Shown here one piece after another: positions 47,298 through 55,513 of a stretch of DNA of 64,000 nucleotides. Position numbers and translations under genes: made by a program. Source of the DNA: Nocardia niwae NBRC 108934 = DSM 45340 (GTDB taxonomy: Bacteria > Actinomycetota > Actinomycetes > Mycobacteriales > Mycobacteriaceae). Under the pieces are notes generated by a model. It was not told where the DNA came from, searched no databases, and saw only the letters and a list, made by a program, of their open reading frames with translations. How positions within the stretch are numbered: the first letter of the stretch is position 1; each line of letters opens with the position of its first letter. The stretch covers positions 48,269-112,268 of the forward strand of contig NZ_BDCK01000025.1 in NCBI RefSeq assembly GCF_001613465.1, in the 5' to 3' direction.

Positions 47298-47674
47298 CAC
47301 AGCTCTCCCTTCTCAATAGTGCGAAGGAACTCGTCGTGGGCGGGGCCGTGTTCGGCCTCGCATATTCTTCGCATCTCAATAGCACGTTTGACCTCGGCAT
47401 CCTCGCGGTCCTTGGTCTTACGGAATGTGGTCAGCAAGACGATCGTGCGGTCGGATCGGAACCAGTACGTGATCCGCGTGGCGGCTCCATCCAGCGTGGG
47501 GCGAAGTTCGCGCACACCCTCGCCCAGGTAGCGGGAGAAGGGTTCGTTGAGTGTGGTGGCGCGTTCCGCGAGCAGGGCCACGTAGGCTTCAACCTTCAGG
47601 AAGTGCTTGGCTGGAAGCGACTCCAGCCAAGAACGCACCTCGGGCTCGATCTCAATCGAGTAAAGCGAGTCCAC
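47297..47674 (-). CDS. HigB/Gp49-like toxin (RelE superfamily)
   Basis: This 125-residue protein has V-R-S-W-L-E-S-L-P near the N-terminus, G-V-R-E-L-R-P and R-I-T-Y-W-F-R-S-D-R-T-I-V-L-L-T-T-F-R-K-T, then a helical tail. These match phage-derived Gp49-like/HigB ribosome-dependent mRNA interferases; the R and K residues in the last strand are the usual active-site basics. The GTG start is at 47672-47674. It is translationally coupled to the downstream HigA-type gene. Confidence 0.85.
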   Translation of the reverse strand: MDSLYSIEIEPEVRSWLESLPAKHFLKVEAYVALLAERATTLNEPFSRYLGEGVRELRPTLDGAATRITYWFRSDRTIVLLTTFRKTKDREDAEVKRAIEMRRICEAEHGPAHDEFLRTIEKGEL

Positions 47675-47766
47675 TTCACCAGTCTATATGTCGTCGACGA
47701 CATGTTCAGGTGCTAGGTGCTGGAGCGTGTTGGTCGGATCGGCGTGAACAGGCCCAGGCTGCGCGG

Positions 47767-48420
47767 TCAGAACTCCAACTCCGACCAGGGGATGTGGATC
47801 GGGAACGGAAAGTCGATGGTGATCGCGGCGGAATCGTTCGGTGCCCACTCGCCGATCAGCAGGTAGTTCGTCGGATATAGCGGGTGTACGCCGGGTGGAA
47901 GCTTGCCAGGGGTGATTTCCAGGGCGTATGCGCGGACCAGCGCGATTGTGCTCTTCTCACGCGCGAGCGTCACTTCCCAAAACCAGGGAACGCCTGCGTC
48001 GGCGTAGCGCCCCTGCTCGTCGTAAGGATCGGTAGCGGTGGTCCACGGCGAATGGATTCGGCCTGCCAGAAGTACGTCTTGGGCGCGGATGTCCTGGTAG
48101 GGGGTATCGAGGCGGCGGTAGACGAGCACGTCGGGGGTGGCGAAGTCCGACTTGCCGGTCTTGCCGAAGAAGACGTTGGTTTCGAAGTCGACACGCCACC
48201 AGCTCTGTGGCTGCTCGGCCATGCCATCGCGGGCGCAGCGCTTGAGTGCGCTGGTCAGCGCGAAGGTGAACGCTTGATGCTCGGCAGGTCCCCGCTCTCG
48301 CCAGACGACGCGCCCGTTGCGCAGTTCGATCTGTCCCGCGATCTCCTCGGGTAGTTGCTCGAGATCCTCCCAGGTCATGAACTCCGGGAGGTCGGGTCGT
48401 TCGACGCCTGAGCTCGACAT
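47767..48420 (-). CDS. Uma2 family endonuclease-like protein (DUF820)
   Basis: This 217-residue protein has the PD-(D/E)XK pattern of Uma2/DUF820: E-L-R-N-G-R-V-V-W, K-S-D-F-A-T-P-D-V-L-V-Y-R-R (Asp) and D-A-G-V-P-W-F-W-E-V (Glu). The expected short x-V-K after the last strand appears as the V-T-L-A segment, so catalysis is uncertain. It is abundant in cyanobacteria and actinobacteria, with no established role. It is the last accessory gene before the spc operon resumes. Confidence 0.8.
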   Translation of the reverse strand: MSSSGVERPDLPEFMTWEDLEQLPEEIAGQIELRNGRVVWRERGPAEHQAFTFALTSALKRCARDGMAEQPQSWWRVDFETNVFFGKTGKSDFATPDVLVYRRLDTPYQDIRAQDVLLAGRIHSPWTTATDPYDEQGRYADAGVPWFWEVTLAREKSTIALVRAYALEITPGKLPPGVHPLYPTNYLLIGEWAPNDSAAITIDFPFPIHIPWSELEF

Positions 48421-48498
48421 AGGCCCATGCTAGCCCGATCACGCACTGTTTCCGCTGGTCATGAGCCCAGTGACTCGGGCCCCTCACAGACCCCGATT

Positions 48499-48540
48499 TT
48501 GCCCCGGTGAACCCCTTGCCTACACTAGAGCGGTTGCCTG
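48499..48540 (+). promoter_or_regulatory. Promoter P2 of the rpsH operon segment
   Basis: The -10-like TACACT (48521-48526) lies 16 bp after TTGCCC (48499-48504). The 20 bp TACACTAGAGCGGTTGCCTG differ from P1 upstream of rplN at one position, and both also share CCCCGATTT upstream and a TGCCCGCA in the leader. A leader of about 165 nt runs to rpsH. Confidence 0.75.
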
Positions 48541-48703
48541 GGCACCTCCATGCCCGCATGCGTGCGCCCGGGCGATCGAACCTCCTCCGGTCGGCAAGTG
48601 TCGGCCGGACCATCCGAATTGTCGTAGGCCCACCGCTACGCATGCCGATGTGCATGACGGCGCTGTATGGGAACCGCGGCGAGAAAGGTGTCTAGGTCGA
48701 ACC

Positions 48704-49102
48704 ATGACCATGACTGATCCGATCGCAGACTTCCTGACACGTCTGCGCAACGCCAACTCGGCGTACCACGATCAGGTGAAGGCTCCGCACTCGAAGCTCA
48801 AGGCGAACATCGCCGAGATCCTCAAGCGCGAGGGCTACATCGCCGACTACCGGACCGAGGACGCACAGGTGGGCAAGACGCTCATCGTCGACCTCAAGTA
48901 CGGCCCGAGCCGTGAGCGCAGCCTCGCCGGCGTGCGCCGTGTCTCCAAGCCCGGTCTGCGCGTGTACGCGAAATCCACCAACCTGCCCAAGGTGCTCGGC
49001 GGCCTCGGCGTGGCGATCATCTCCACGTCCTCCGGCCTGCTCACCGACAAGCAGGCGGCCAAGCAGGGCGTGGGCGGCGAAGTCCTCGCTTACGTCTGGT
49101 AA
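48704..49102 (+). CDS. rpsH: 30S ribosomal protein uS8
   Basis: This 132-residue protein begins M-T-M-T-D-P-I-A-D-F-L-T-R-L-R-N-A-N, with the signature near the C-terminus G-L-G-V-A-I-I-S-T-S-S-G-L-L-T-D. It binds helix 21 of 16S rRNA and in many bacteria represses its own operon through mRNA. It is the first gene after the 14.4-kb interruption and has its own promoter, P2. Confidence 0.98.
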   Translation: MTMTDPIADFLTRLRNANSAYHDQVKAPHSKLKANIAEILKREGYIADYRTEDAQVGKTLIVDLKYGPSRERSLAGVRRVSKPGLRVYAKSTNLPKVLGGLGVAIISTSSGLLTDKQAAKQGVGGEVLAYVW

Positions 49103-49114
49103 GGGAGCGGAACT

Positions 49115-49654
49115 ATGTCGCGTATTGGTAAGAAGCCCATCGCCCTCCCGGCCGGTGTGGACGTGACCATCGACGGCCAGGACATCTCGGTGAAGGGGCC
49201 CAAGGGCACCCTGTCGCTCACCGTCGCCGAGCCGATCACCGTCGCCAAGGGCGAGGACGGCCAGCTCGAGGTCGCCCGCCCGGATGACGAGCGCCGCAGC
49301 CGCGCGCTGCACGGCCTGACCCGCACCCTGGTGTCGAACATGATCGTCGGCGTCACCCAGGGCTACGAGAAGAAGATGGAAATCTTCGGCGTCGGTTACC
49401 GCGTCGCGCTGAAGGGCCAGAACCTCGAGTTCGCCCTCGGCTACAGCCACCCGGTGCCGATCGAGGCGCCGGAGGGCATCACGTTCGCGGTGGAGTCGCC
49501 CACCAAGTTCTCCGTGTCCGGAATCGACAAGCAGAAGGTCGGCCAGATTTCGGCGGTCATCCACGGCCTGCGCAAGCCCGACCCGTACAAGGGCAAGGGC
49601 ATCCGCTACGCCGGCGAGGTCGTTCGCCGCAAGGTCGGAAAGACGGGTAAGTGA
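49115..49654 (+). CDS. rplF: 50S ribosomal protein uL6
   Basis: This 179-residue protein begins M-S-R-I-G-K-K-P-I and ends with the family signature P-D-P-Y-K-G-K-G-I-R-Y-A-G-E. It sits near the sarcin-ricin loop of 23S rRNA. It starts 12 bp after rpsH with GGGAG upstream. Confidence 0.98.
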   Translation: MSRIGKKPIALPAGVDVTIDGQDISVKGPKGTLSLTVAEPITVAKGEDGQLEVARPDDERRSRALHGLTRTLVSNMIVGVTQGYEKKMEIFGVGYRVALKGQNLEFALGYSHPVPIEAPEGITFAVESPTKFSVSGIDKQKVGQISAVIHGLRKPDPYKGKGIRYAGEVVRRKVGKTGK

Positions 49655-49656
49655 TC

Positions 49657-50064
49657 ATGGCGCAAACCGAAAACCAGAAGGCCAAGCGCATCCCCCTGGG
49701 CAAGGACGTGTCGACGCAGCGTCGTCTGTCGAAGACGCGCCGTCACTTCCGTCTGCGCAAGAAGGTGGAGGGAACCACCGAGCGTCCGCGCCTGGTGGTC
49801 AACCGCTCCTCGCGGCACCTGCACGCGCAGCTGGTCGACGACTCGGTCGGCAAGACCATCGCCGCCGCGTCGACCATCGAGGCCGACGTGCGCGCGCTGG
49901 ACGGCGACAAGTCGGCCAAGAGCAAGAAGGTCGGCGCCCTGCTGGCCGAGCGTGCCAAGGCCGCCGGTGTCGAGGCCGTCGTGTTCGACCGTGGTGGGCA
50001 CGATTACCACGGCCGGATCGCCGCACTGGCCGATGCCGCTCGCGAAGGTGGGTTGAAATTCTGA
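49657..50064 (+). CDS. rplR: 50S ribosomal protein uL18
   Basis: This 135-residue 5S rRNA-binding protein has R-P-R-L-V-V-N-R-S-S-R-H-L-H-A-Q and F-D-R-G-G-H-D-Y-H-G-R-I-A-A-L-A-D-A-A-R-E-G-G-L. The ATG at 49657 is used; a GTG two codons earlier overlaps the rplF stop. The N-terminal extension up to S-T-Q-R-R-L is basic, as in other actinobacteria. Confidence 0.97.
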   Translation: MAQTENQKAKRIPLGKDVSTQRRLSKTRRHFRLRKKVEGTTERPRLVVNRSSRHLHAQLVDDSVGKTIAAASTIEADVRALDGDKSAKSKKVGALLAERAKAAGVEAVVFDRGGHDYHGRIAALADAAREGGLKF

Positions 50065-50095
50065 TGATCGACAACAAGAACGGAAGGAACGTCTG

Positions 50096-50755
50096 ATGCC
50101 GGGACGTCAGAGGCGTGACGGCGGAAACGGACCCGCCGGACAGAATGGCAGCGCCCCCGAGGGCGGCCGCGGCGACCGTCGCGGTGGTGGCGACCGTCGG
50201 GGCGGCGGCGACCGTCGCGACAACGCCGCCGAGAAGAACCAGCTCGAGCGGGTCGTCGCGATCAACCGCGTCTCCAAGGTCGTGAAGGGTGGTCGGCGCT
50301 TCAGCTTCACCGCCCTCGTGATCGTCGGTGATGGCAACGGTCTGGTCGGCGTCGGCTACGGCAAGGCCAAGGAAGTTCCCGCGGCCATCCAGAAGGGCGT
50401 CGAAGAGGCTCGCAAGAACTTCTTCCGCGTCCCGATGATCGGCTCCACCATCACGCACCCGGTGCAGGGTGAGGCGGCCGCCGGTGTGGTCATGCTGCGC
50501 CCGGCCTCGCCCGGTACCGGTGTGATCGCCGGTGGCGCGGCTCGTGCCGTGCTGGAATGCGCCGGTATCCACGACATTCTGGCGAAGTCGCTCGGTAGCG
50601 ACAACGCCATCAACGTCGTGCACGCGACTGTCACTGCCCTCAAGCAGCTGCAGCGTCCGGAAGAGGTCGCGGCTCGCCGTGGCCTGCCGCTCGAGGACGT
50701 CGCTCCTGCCGGCATGCTGCGTGCGCGCGCTCAGGCTGCCGGAGGTGTCAAGTAA
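50096..50755 (+). CDS. rpsE: 30S ribosomal protein uS5
   Basis: This 219-residue protein has the double-stranded RNA-binding-like S5 domain from about residue 45 (L-E-R-V-V-A-I-N-R-V-S-K-V-V-K-G-G-R-R). The N-terminal 40 residues are Gly/Arg-rich with G-D-R-R-G-G repeats, an actinobacterial extension. It is needed for decoding fidelity. The stop codon overlaps the rpmD start by one base. Confidence 0.98.
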   Translation: MPGRQRRDGGNGPAGQNGSAPEGGRGDRRGGGDRRGGGDRRDNAAEKNQLERVVAINRVSKVVKGGRRFSFTALVIVGDGNGLVGVGYGKAKEVPAAIQKGVEEARKNFFRVPMIGSTITHPVQGEAAAGVVMLRPASPGTGVIAGGAARAVLECAGIHDILAKSLGSDNAINVVHATVTALKQLQRPEEVAARRGLPLEDVAPAGMLRARAQAAGGVK

Positions 50756-50934
50756 TGGCAGATCTCAAGGTGACCCAGATCAAGAGCTCGATCGGCGCCA
50801 AGAAGAATCAGCGGGACAGCCTTCGGACCCTCGGTCTGCGCGGTATCCGCAAGACCGTGGTCCGCGAGGACAACGCCCAGAACCGCGGGCTGATCAACGT
50901 CGTGCGCCACCTCGTGACCGTTGAGGAGGTCTGA
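50755..50934 (+). CDS. rpmD: 50S ribosomal protein uL30
   Basis: This 59-residue protein is read from the ATG overlapping the rpsE stop (TAATG): A-D-L-K-V-T-Q-I-K-S-S-I-G-A-K-K-N-Q, then L-G-L-R-G-I-R-K-T-V. This is the compact bacterial L30 fold. It lies between rpsE and rplO, as in other actinobacteria. Confidence 0.97.
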   Translation: MADLKVTQIKSSIGAKKNQRDSLRTLGLRGIRKTVVREDNAQNRGLINVVRHLVTVEEV

Positions 50935-50935
50935 C

Positions 50936-51379
50936 ATGACCATCAAGTTGCACCACCTGCGTCCGGCTCCCGGCGCCAAGACCGAGAAGATCCGCGTGGG
51001 TCGCGGTGAGGCGTCCAAGGGCAAGACCGCGGGTCGCGGTACCAAGGGCACCAAGGCACGCAAGAACGTGCCCGCCGCCTTCGAGGGTGGGCAGATGCCG
51101 ATCCACATGCGGCTGCCCAAGCTGAAGGGCTTCACGAACCCGTTCCGCACGGAATACCAGGTCGTGAACGTCGGCAAGATCGCGCAGCTGTTCCCCGAGG
51201 GCGGCGAGGTCGGCAAGGCCGAGCTCGTGGCGGCCGGCGCGGTTCGCAAGAACCAGCTGGTCAAGGTCCTCGGCGATGGCGAGATCGGCGTCGCGGTTCA
51301 GGTGACCGCGGACAAGGTCACCGGCGCGGCGAAGGAGAAGATCACCGCCGCCGGTGGCACCGTCACCGAGCTGGGCTGA
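50936..51379 (+). CDS. rplO: 50S ribosomal protein uL15
   Basis: This 147-residue protein starts M-T-I-K-L-H-H-L-R-P-A-P-G-A, with the glycine-rich rRNA-binding arm (R-G-E-A-S-K-G-K-T-A-G-R-G-T-K-G) and the C-terminal V-T-A-D-K-V-T-G-A-A-K-E-K-I. The ATG at 50936 is 2 bp after rpmD with GAGGAGG upstream. A very strong terminator follows, ending the spc operon before secY. Confidence 0.97.
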   Translation: MTIKLHHLRPAPGAKTEKIRVGRGEASKGKTAGRGTKGTKARKNVPAAFEGGQMPIHMRLPKLKGFTNPFRTEYQVVNVGKIAQLFPEGGEVGKAELVAAGAVRKNQLVKVLGDGEIGVAVQVTADKVTGAAKEKITAAGGTVTELG

Positions 51380-51393
51380 CGGTACTCTGCATG

Positions 51394-51436
51394 ACAGTGG
51401 CACCGGACGAGTGAAGAGCTCGTCCGGTGCCACTGT
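51394..51436. terminator. Terminator after rplO
   Basis: A perfect 18-bp stem (51394-51411 with 51419-51436) with a 7-nt loop lies 15 bp after the rplO stop, followed by TTAGA. It is the longest hairpin in the window. Confidence 0.92.
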
Positions 51437-51551
51437 TAGAGTTCAATTGTTGTCTGCCAGCCTCGCCGTGGTTTTCGGCGTCCCTTCTGTGTCGAGCAGG
51501 GACCATCGCTGAATATCCATGTCATGACCATGTCGTTCGCCAGGAGGATCA

Positions 51552-52874
51552 GTGCTTTCCGCCTTCGTATCGGCCTTCCGGACTCCGGACTTACGGCGGA
51601 AGATTCTCTTCACGCTGGGGTTGATCGCGTTGTACCGGCTGGGTGCCTCGCTGCCGTCCCCCGGCGTCGACTACAAGGCGGTCCAGGAGTGCATCGACCT
51701 GGTCTCGGGCGGTGAGTCCGGCGGCATCTACCAGCTGATCAACCTGTTCTCCGGTGGTGCGCTGCTGCAGCTGTCGGTCTTCGCGATCGGCATCATGCCC
51801 TACATCACCGCGAGCATCATCATCCAGCTGCTCACCGTCGTCATCCCGCGGTTCGAGGAACTGCGCAAGGAAGGCCAATCCGGCCAGACGAAGATGACGC
51901 AGTACACCAGATACCTCTCGATCGCGTTGGCGATCCTGCAGGCCACCGGCCTGGTCGCTCTCGCGGCCCGTGGCCAGCTGCTGCAGGGCTGCCAGAAGGA
52001 CATCCTGGCCGACACCAGCATCTTCGGCATGATCATCATCGTGCTCGTGATGACCGCGGGCGCGGCGCTGGTGATGTGGTTCGGCGAGCAGATCACCGAG
52101 CGCGGCATCGGCAACGGTATGTCGCTGCTGATCTTCGCCGGCATCGCCGCCCGCATCCCGAGCGAGGGCAAGGCGATTCTGGACAGCCGGGGTGGTCTGG
52201 TGTTCGGCCTGGTCTGTGCCGCCGCACTGGCGATCGTCTCGGCCGTGATCTTCGTCGAGCAGGGCCAGCGCCGGATCCCGGTCCAATACGCCAAGCGCGT
52301 GGTGGGCCGGAAGATGTACGGCGGCTCCTCGACCTACCTGCCGTTGAAGGTGAACCAGGCGGGCGTGATCCCGGTCATCTTCGCCTCGTCGCTGCTGTAC
52401 CTGCCGAACCTGGTGGCGCAGCTGACCGGCTCGCAGAACAACCAGAATCCGAGCTGGTGGCAGGAGATCATCCAGAAATACCTGGTGAATCCCGGCAACC
52501 CGGTGTACATCGCGATCTACTTCGGTCTGATCGTGTTCTTCACCTACTTCTACGTCGCGATCACCTTCAACCCGGAGGAGCGCGCGGACGAGATGAAGAA
52601 GTTCGGCGGCTTCATCCCGGGCTACCGGCCCGGCAAGCCGACCGCCGACTACCTCAACTTCGTCCTGAGCCGTATCACCCTCCCCGGCTCGATCTATCTC
52701 GGTCTGGTAGCGGTGCTGCCGAACCTGTTCCTCGACATCGGCGCCTCCGGTGGTACGCAGAACCTTCCGTTCGGCGGTACCGCGGTGCTGATCATGGTGA
52801 GCGTCGGTTTGGACACCGTGAAGCAGATCGAGAGCCAGCTGATGAATCGAAATTACGAAGGGTTCCTCAAGTGA
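51552..52874 (+). CDS. secY: Preprotein translocase subunit SecY
   Basis: This 440-residue protein has ten membrane segments and forms the SecYEG channel. The signature P-Y-I-T-A-S-I-I-I-Q-L-L in TM2 and the cytoplasmic G-G-F-I-P-G-Y-R-P-G-K-P-T loop are present. The GTG start is preceded by AGGAGG (51542-51547), giving 4 nt spacing. The promoter lies in the 172 bp after the rplO terminator. The stop overlaps adk as GTGA. Confidence 0.97.
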   Translation: MLSAFVSAFRTPDLRRKILFTLGLIALYRLGASLPSPGVDYKAVQECIDLVSGGESGGIYQLINLFSGGALLQLSVFAIGIMPYITASIIIQLLTVVIPRFEELRKEGQSGQTKMTQYTRYLSIALAILQATGLVALAARGQLLQGCQKDILADTSIFGMIIIVLVMTAGAALVMWFGEQITERGIGNGMSLLIFAGIAARIPSEGKAILDSRGGLVFGLVCAAALAIVSAVIFVEQGQRRIPVQYAKRVVGRKMYGGSSTYLPLKVNQAGVIPVIFASSLLYLPNLVAQLTGSQNNQNPSWWQEIIQKYLVNPGNPVYIAIYFGLIVFFTYFYVAITFNPEERADEMKKFGGFIPGYRPGKPTADYLNFVLSRITLPGSIYLGLVAVLPNLFLDIGASGGTQNLPFGGTAVLIMVSVGLDTVKQIESQLMNRNYEGFLK

Positions 52875-53416
52875 GAGTTGTACTGCTCGGTCCGCCGGGC
52901 GCCGGTAAAGGCACCCAGGCCGTCCTGCTGTCGGAGAAGCTGGGCGTTCCGCACATCTCCACCGGGGACCTGTTCCGCGCGAATATCAGCCAGCAGACGC
53001 CGCTGGGCCGTGAGGCGCAGAAGTACATGGACGCGGGCGACCTGGTGCCCAGCGACGTGACCAACCGCATGGTGGAGGCGCGGGTCAATGAGCCCGACGC
53101 CGCCAACGGGTTCGTCCTCGACGGATACCCGCGCACGGTGGACCAGGCCGACGCGCTGGAGAAGATCCTCAAGGACATGAACACCAAGCTGGACGCGGTG
53201 CTGCGTTTCGTGGTGCCGGAGGACACCGTGGTCGAGCGGATGCTCGCCCGTGGCCGCGCCGACGACAACGAGGGCGTGATCCGCAACCGTCTGCGGGTGT
53301 ACCGCGAAGAGACAGAACCGCTGCTGGACCACTACGACGGCCTGGTCGTCTCGGTGGACGGCGTCGGCGAGGTCGACGACGTCAACGCGCGGGCGCTGCG
53401 CGCGCTGGGCCACTGA
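52871..53416 (+). CDS. adk: Adenylate kinase
   Basis: This 181-residue enzyme interconverts ATP + AMP and 2 ADP. The P-loop is G-P-P-G-A-G-K-G-T near residue 7; the AMP-site signature is F-V-L-D-G-Y-P-R-T; the LID is the short, zinc-free type (R-G-R-A-D-D-N), as in mycobacteria. The start GTG overlaps the secY stop by 4 bp, so the two are cotranslated. Confidence 0.97.
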   Translation: MRVVLLGPPGAGKGTQAVLLSEKLGVPHISTGDLFRANISQQTPLGREAQKYMDAGDLVPSDVTNRMVEARVNEPDAANGFVLDGYPRTVDQADALEKILKDMNTKLDAVLRFVVPEDTVVERMLARGRADDNEGVIRNRLRVYREETEPLLDHYDGLVVSVDGVGEVDDVNARALRALGH

Positions 53417-53445
53417 GCCGGATCGCGATGGAGCGCTGAGGCCGG

Positions 53446-54243
53446 ATGGTCTTCAACCGCAAGAAGAAGGTCGTGCCGTTCCGGACGGCAGGCGAACTGG
53501 ATGCCATGGCGGCGGCCGGCGCGATCGTCGGCCGCGCCCTGGTCGCCGTGCGGGCCGCCGCCAAGCCCGGGGTGTCCACCCTGGAGTTGGACGAGGTCGC
53601 CGAGCAGGTGATCCGGGACGCCGGCGCGGTGCCGTCGTTCAAGGGCTACCACGGCTTCCCCGCGTCCATCTGCGCCTCGGTGAACGACCGTGTGGTGCAC
53701 GGGATTCCGACCGCCGAGGAGATCCTCGCCGAGGGCGACCTGGTCTCCATCGACTGCGGGGCGATTCTCGACGGATGGCACGGCGATTCGGCCTGGACCT
53801 TCGGCGTCGGCACGATCATCGAGGCCGACCGGCTGCTCAGCGAGGCGACCAAGTCGTCGATGGAGGCCGGCATCGCGGCGATGCTGCCGGGCAACCGGTT
53901 GACCGACGTCTCGCACGCTATCGAGCTGGGCACCCGGGCGGCCGAGAAGGAGCACGGGCGCGCCTACGGCATCGTCGACGGCTACGGCGGGCACGCCATC
54001 GGGCGGGAGATGCACCTCGACCCGTTCCTCGCCAACGAGGGCGAACCGGGTAAGGGCCCCAAGCTCGTGGTCGGCTCCGTGCTCGCGATCGAGCCGATGC
54101 TCACGCTCGGCACCACCCAGACGAAGGTGCTCGGCGACGACTGGACCGTGGTCACCGTGGACGGCAGTCGTGCGGCACATTGGGAGCACACGGTCGCCGT
54201 CACGGAAGACGGACCCCGGATCCTGACGCTGCGTCCGGAGTAG
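53446..54243 (+). CDS. map: Methionine aminopeptidase, type I
   Basis: This 265-residue enzyme removes the initiator Met from new proteins. The five metal ligands are in place: Asp in S-I-D-C-G-A, Asp in W-H-G-D-S-A-W-T, His in G-G-H-A-I-G-R-E-M-H, Glu in A-I-E-P-M-L and Glu in W-E-H-T-V-A-V. There is no N-terminal SH3-type extension. It follows adk by 29 bp in the conserved secY-adk-map order. Confidence 0.96.
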   Translation: MVFNRKKKVVPFRTAGELDAMAAAGAIVGRALVAVRAAAKPGVSTLELDEVAEQVIRDAGAVPSFKGYHGFPASICASVNDRVVHGIPTAEEILAEGDLVSIDCGAILDGWHGDSAWTFGVGTIIEADRLLSEATKSSMEAGIAAMLPGNRLTDVSHAIELGTRAAEKEHGRAYGIVDGYGGHAIGREMHLDPFLANEGEPGKGPKLVVGSVLAIEPMLTLGTTQTKVLGDDWTVVTVDGSRAAHWEHTVAVTEDGPRILTLRPE

Positions 54244-54676
54244 CGCGCGGCGGACGGCCGTCGGACGGTCGGCGTTCGGTAACACTGCGCGGCGAGGAAA
54301 CGAGCCGCACCGACGCCAGGAGTCCTGGTCGATCTCGCCGTCTTCGCGTGCCGGCACCCTGCGCCGGCACCGGGCGATACCCAGCTTTCGCTGGATCGGT
54401 GACGTCGTTCCTTGCACCCGCGTCCTGCGCGTTGAGCCGAAGCGGTGCGTCCGGGGGCGTGCCCGAGCGGGCGGAACGGTTACTTCTCCTTATTTCGATA
54501 CTGTCCTGAACGATGCCGTCAGCGTATGGCCGGGCAGGTGGCGGGGACATGAGTAGACCGCTACTCGAATTCGCTTGTCGCGGGCCGCGGTTCGTCGTGA
54601 CCCGGGCCTGCCCGTCGGCTCCGCGATGGCGCCGGGAGCGCTGTGGCCTGGGTGTTTCGTGCGCGTAAGTAGCGGT
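54244..54676. other. Intergenic region without a recognised gene
   Basis: This 433-bp region lies between convergent map and the methyltransferase gene. The frames crossing it are short or low-complexity. In M. tuberculosis a sigma-factor gene (sigL) follows map; no such gene is here. Confidence 0.6.
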
Positions 54677-55489
54677 TCAGTCGACGGGGCGGAGGGTCGA
54701 TCGCAGCGCCGAAGTCAGGATGGGCAAGTCGAATTCGCCCTCGGCTGTCTCCGGCCGCTCGCGCAGATAGGCCATGATCCGGGCGAGCACCTCGGCCCGC
54801 TCCTGCGCCGAGACCACCAGCGTGTGCGAGTGCGTGCCGATGGTCGCGGTCAGGGATTCGGCGGTGCGCCGATGCCGGTGCGGGAAGGTCGACTGTTCGA
54901 ATTCGTGCTCGCGGAACAGCGGGTGGTCGGGTAGCTCGACGTGCCCGATCAGCGCCAGGGCCGTAGACGCGCTGGACCCGGCGACTCGCTTCAGCCCGGC
55001 GACCCAGTCCACCGTGCTGTCATCGGTGTTCCACAGCGCTGCGAGAACGCCGCCGGGGCGCAGCACTCTGCGGAACTCCGGGTAGGCGCGGTCCAAGTCG
55101 AACCAGTGGAATGCCTGACCGGCGATGATCGCGTCCACCGAATCATCCTGGACCGGGATGGCTTCGGCCGTTCCGGCGTGTGCCGTGACATCCGGGAGCC
55201 CGCGGGTCAGTTCGGCGCGCATGTGCTCGTCCGGTTCGACGGCGATCACCGTCGCGCCGACCGCGAGCAGGCCGCGCGTCAGCTTGCCGGTGCCTGCGCC
55301 GAGGTCGAGGACGGTGAACGGCCGCCGGTGGGCGACGGCGGCCAGCGCCCAGCGGATAGCGGCGGTGGGATAGTCGGGACGGTGCTCGGCATACGCGGCG
55401 GCATGATCACCGAACGAACTCGCCCTCCTGGCGTGCAGAGCGAACTCGTCGTCGGCGCGGTCGTCCGGGCTCCCCATCCATACCACCAT
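54677..55489 (-). CDS. Class I SAM-dependent methyltransferase
   Basis: This 270-residue enzyme has SAM-binding motif I V-L-D-L-G-A-G-T-G-K-L-T near residue 62, the acidic end of strand 2 A-V-E-P-D-E and motif IV around V-D-A-I-I-A-G-Q-A-F-H-W-F, as in the UbiE/Methyltransf_11 group. The substrate is unknown. The start may be ATG 55489 or ATG 55477; both lie inside an inverted repeat and neither has a strong ribosome site. Confidence 0.88.
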   Translation of the reverse strand: MVVWMGSPDDRADDEFALHARRASSFGDHAAAYAEHRPDYPTAAIRWALAAVAHRRPFTVLDLGAGTGKLTRGLLAVGATVIAVEPDEHMRAELTRGLPDVTAHAGTAEAIPVQDDSVDAIIAGQAFHWFDLDRAYPEFRRVLRPGGVLAALWNTDDSTVDWVAGLKRVAGSSASTALALIGHVELPDHPLFREHEFEQSTFPHRHRRTAESLTATIGTHSHTLVVSAQERAEVLARIMAYLRERPETAEGEFDLPILTSALRSTLRPVD

Positions 55490-55503
55490 ACGGATGGGGA
55501 GCC
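55468..55503. repeat. Inverted repeat spanning the methyltransferase start
   Basis: GGCTCCCCATCC (55468-55479) and its exact complement GGATGGGGAGCC (55492-55503) are separated by 12 bp that themselves contain ATAC/GTAT symmetry. The dyad covers both candidate start codons, so it could be an operator or a translation-blocking mRNA hairpin. Confidence 0.65.
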
Positions 55504-55513
55504 GCGGGCGAAC

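Noticed and set aside
34300..48703. Prophage or insertion sequence as the cause of the operon split
   Set aside because: No integrase, transposase, terminal inverted repeats of an IS or tRNA-flanked attachment site could be seen, so the mechanism is left open.
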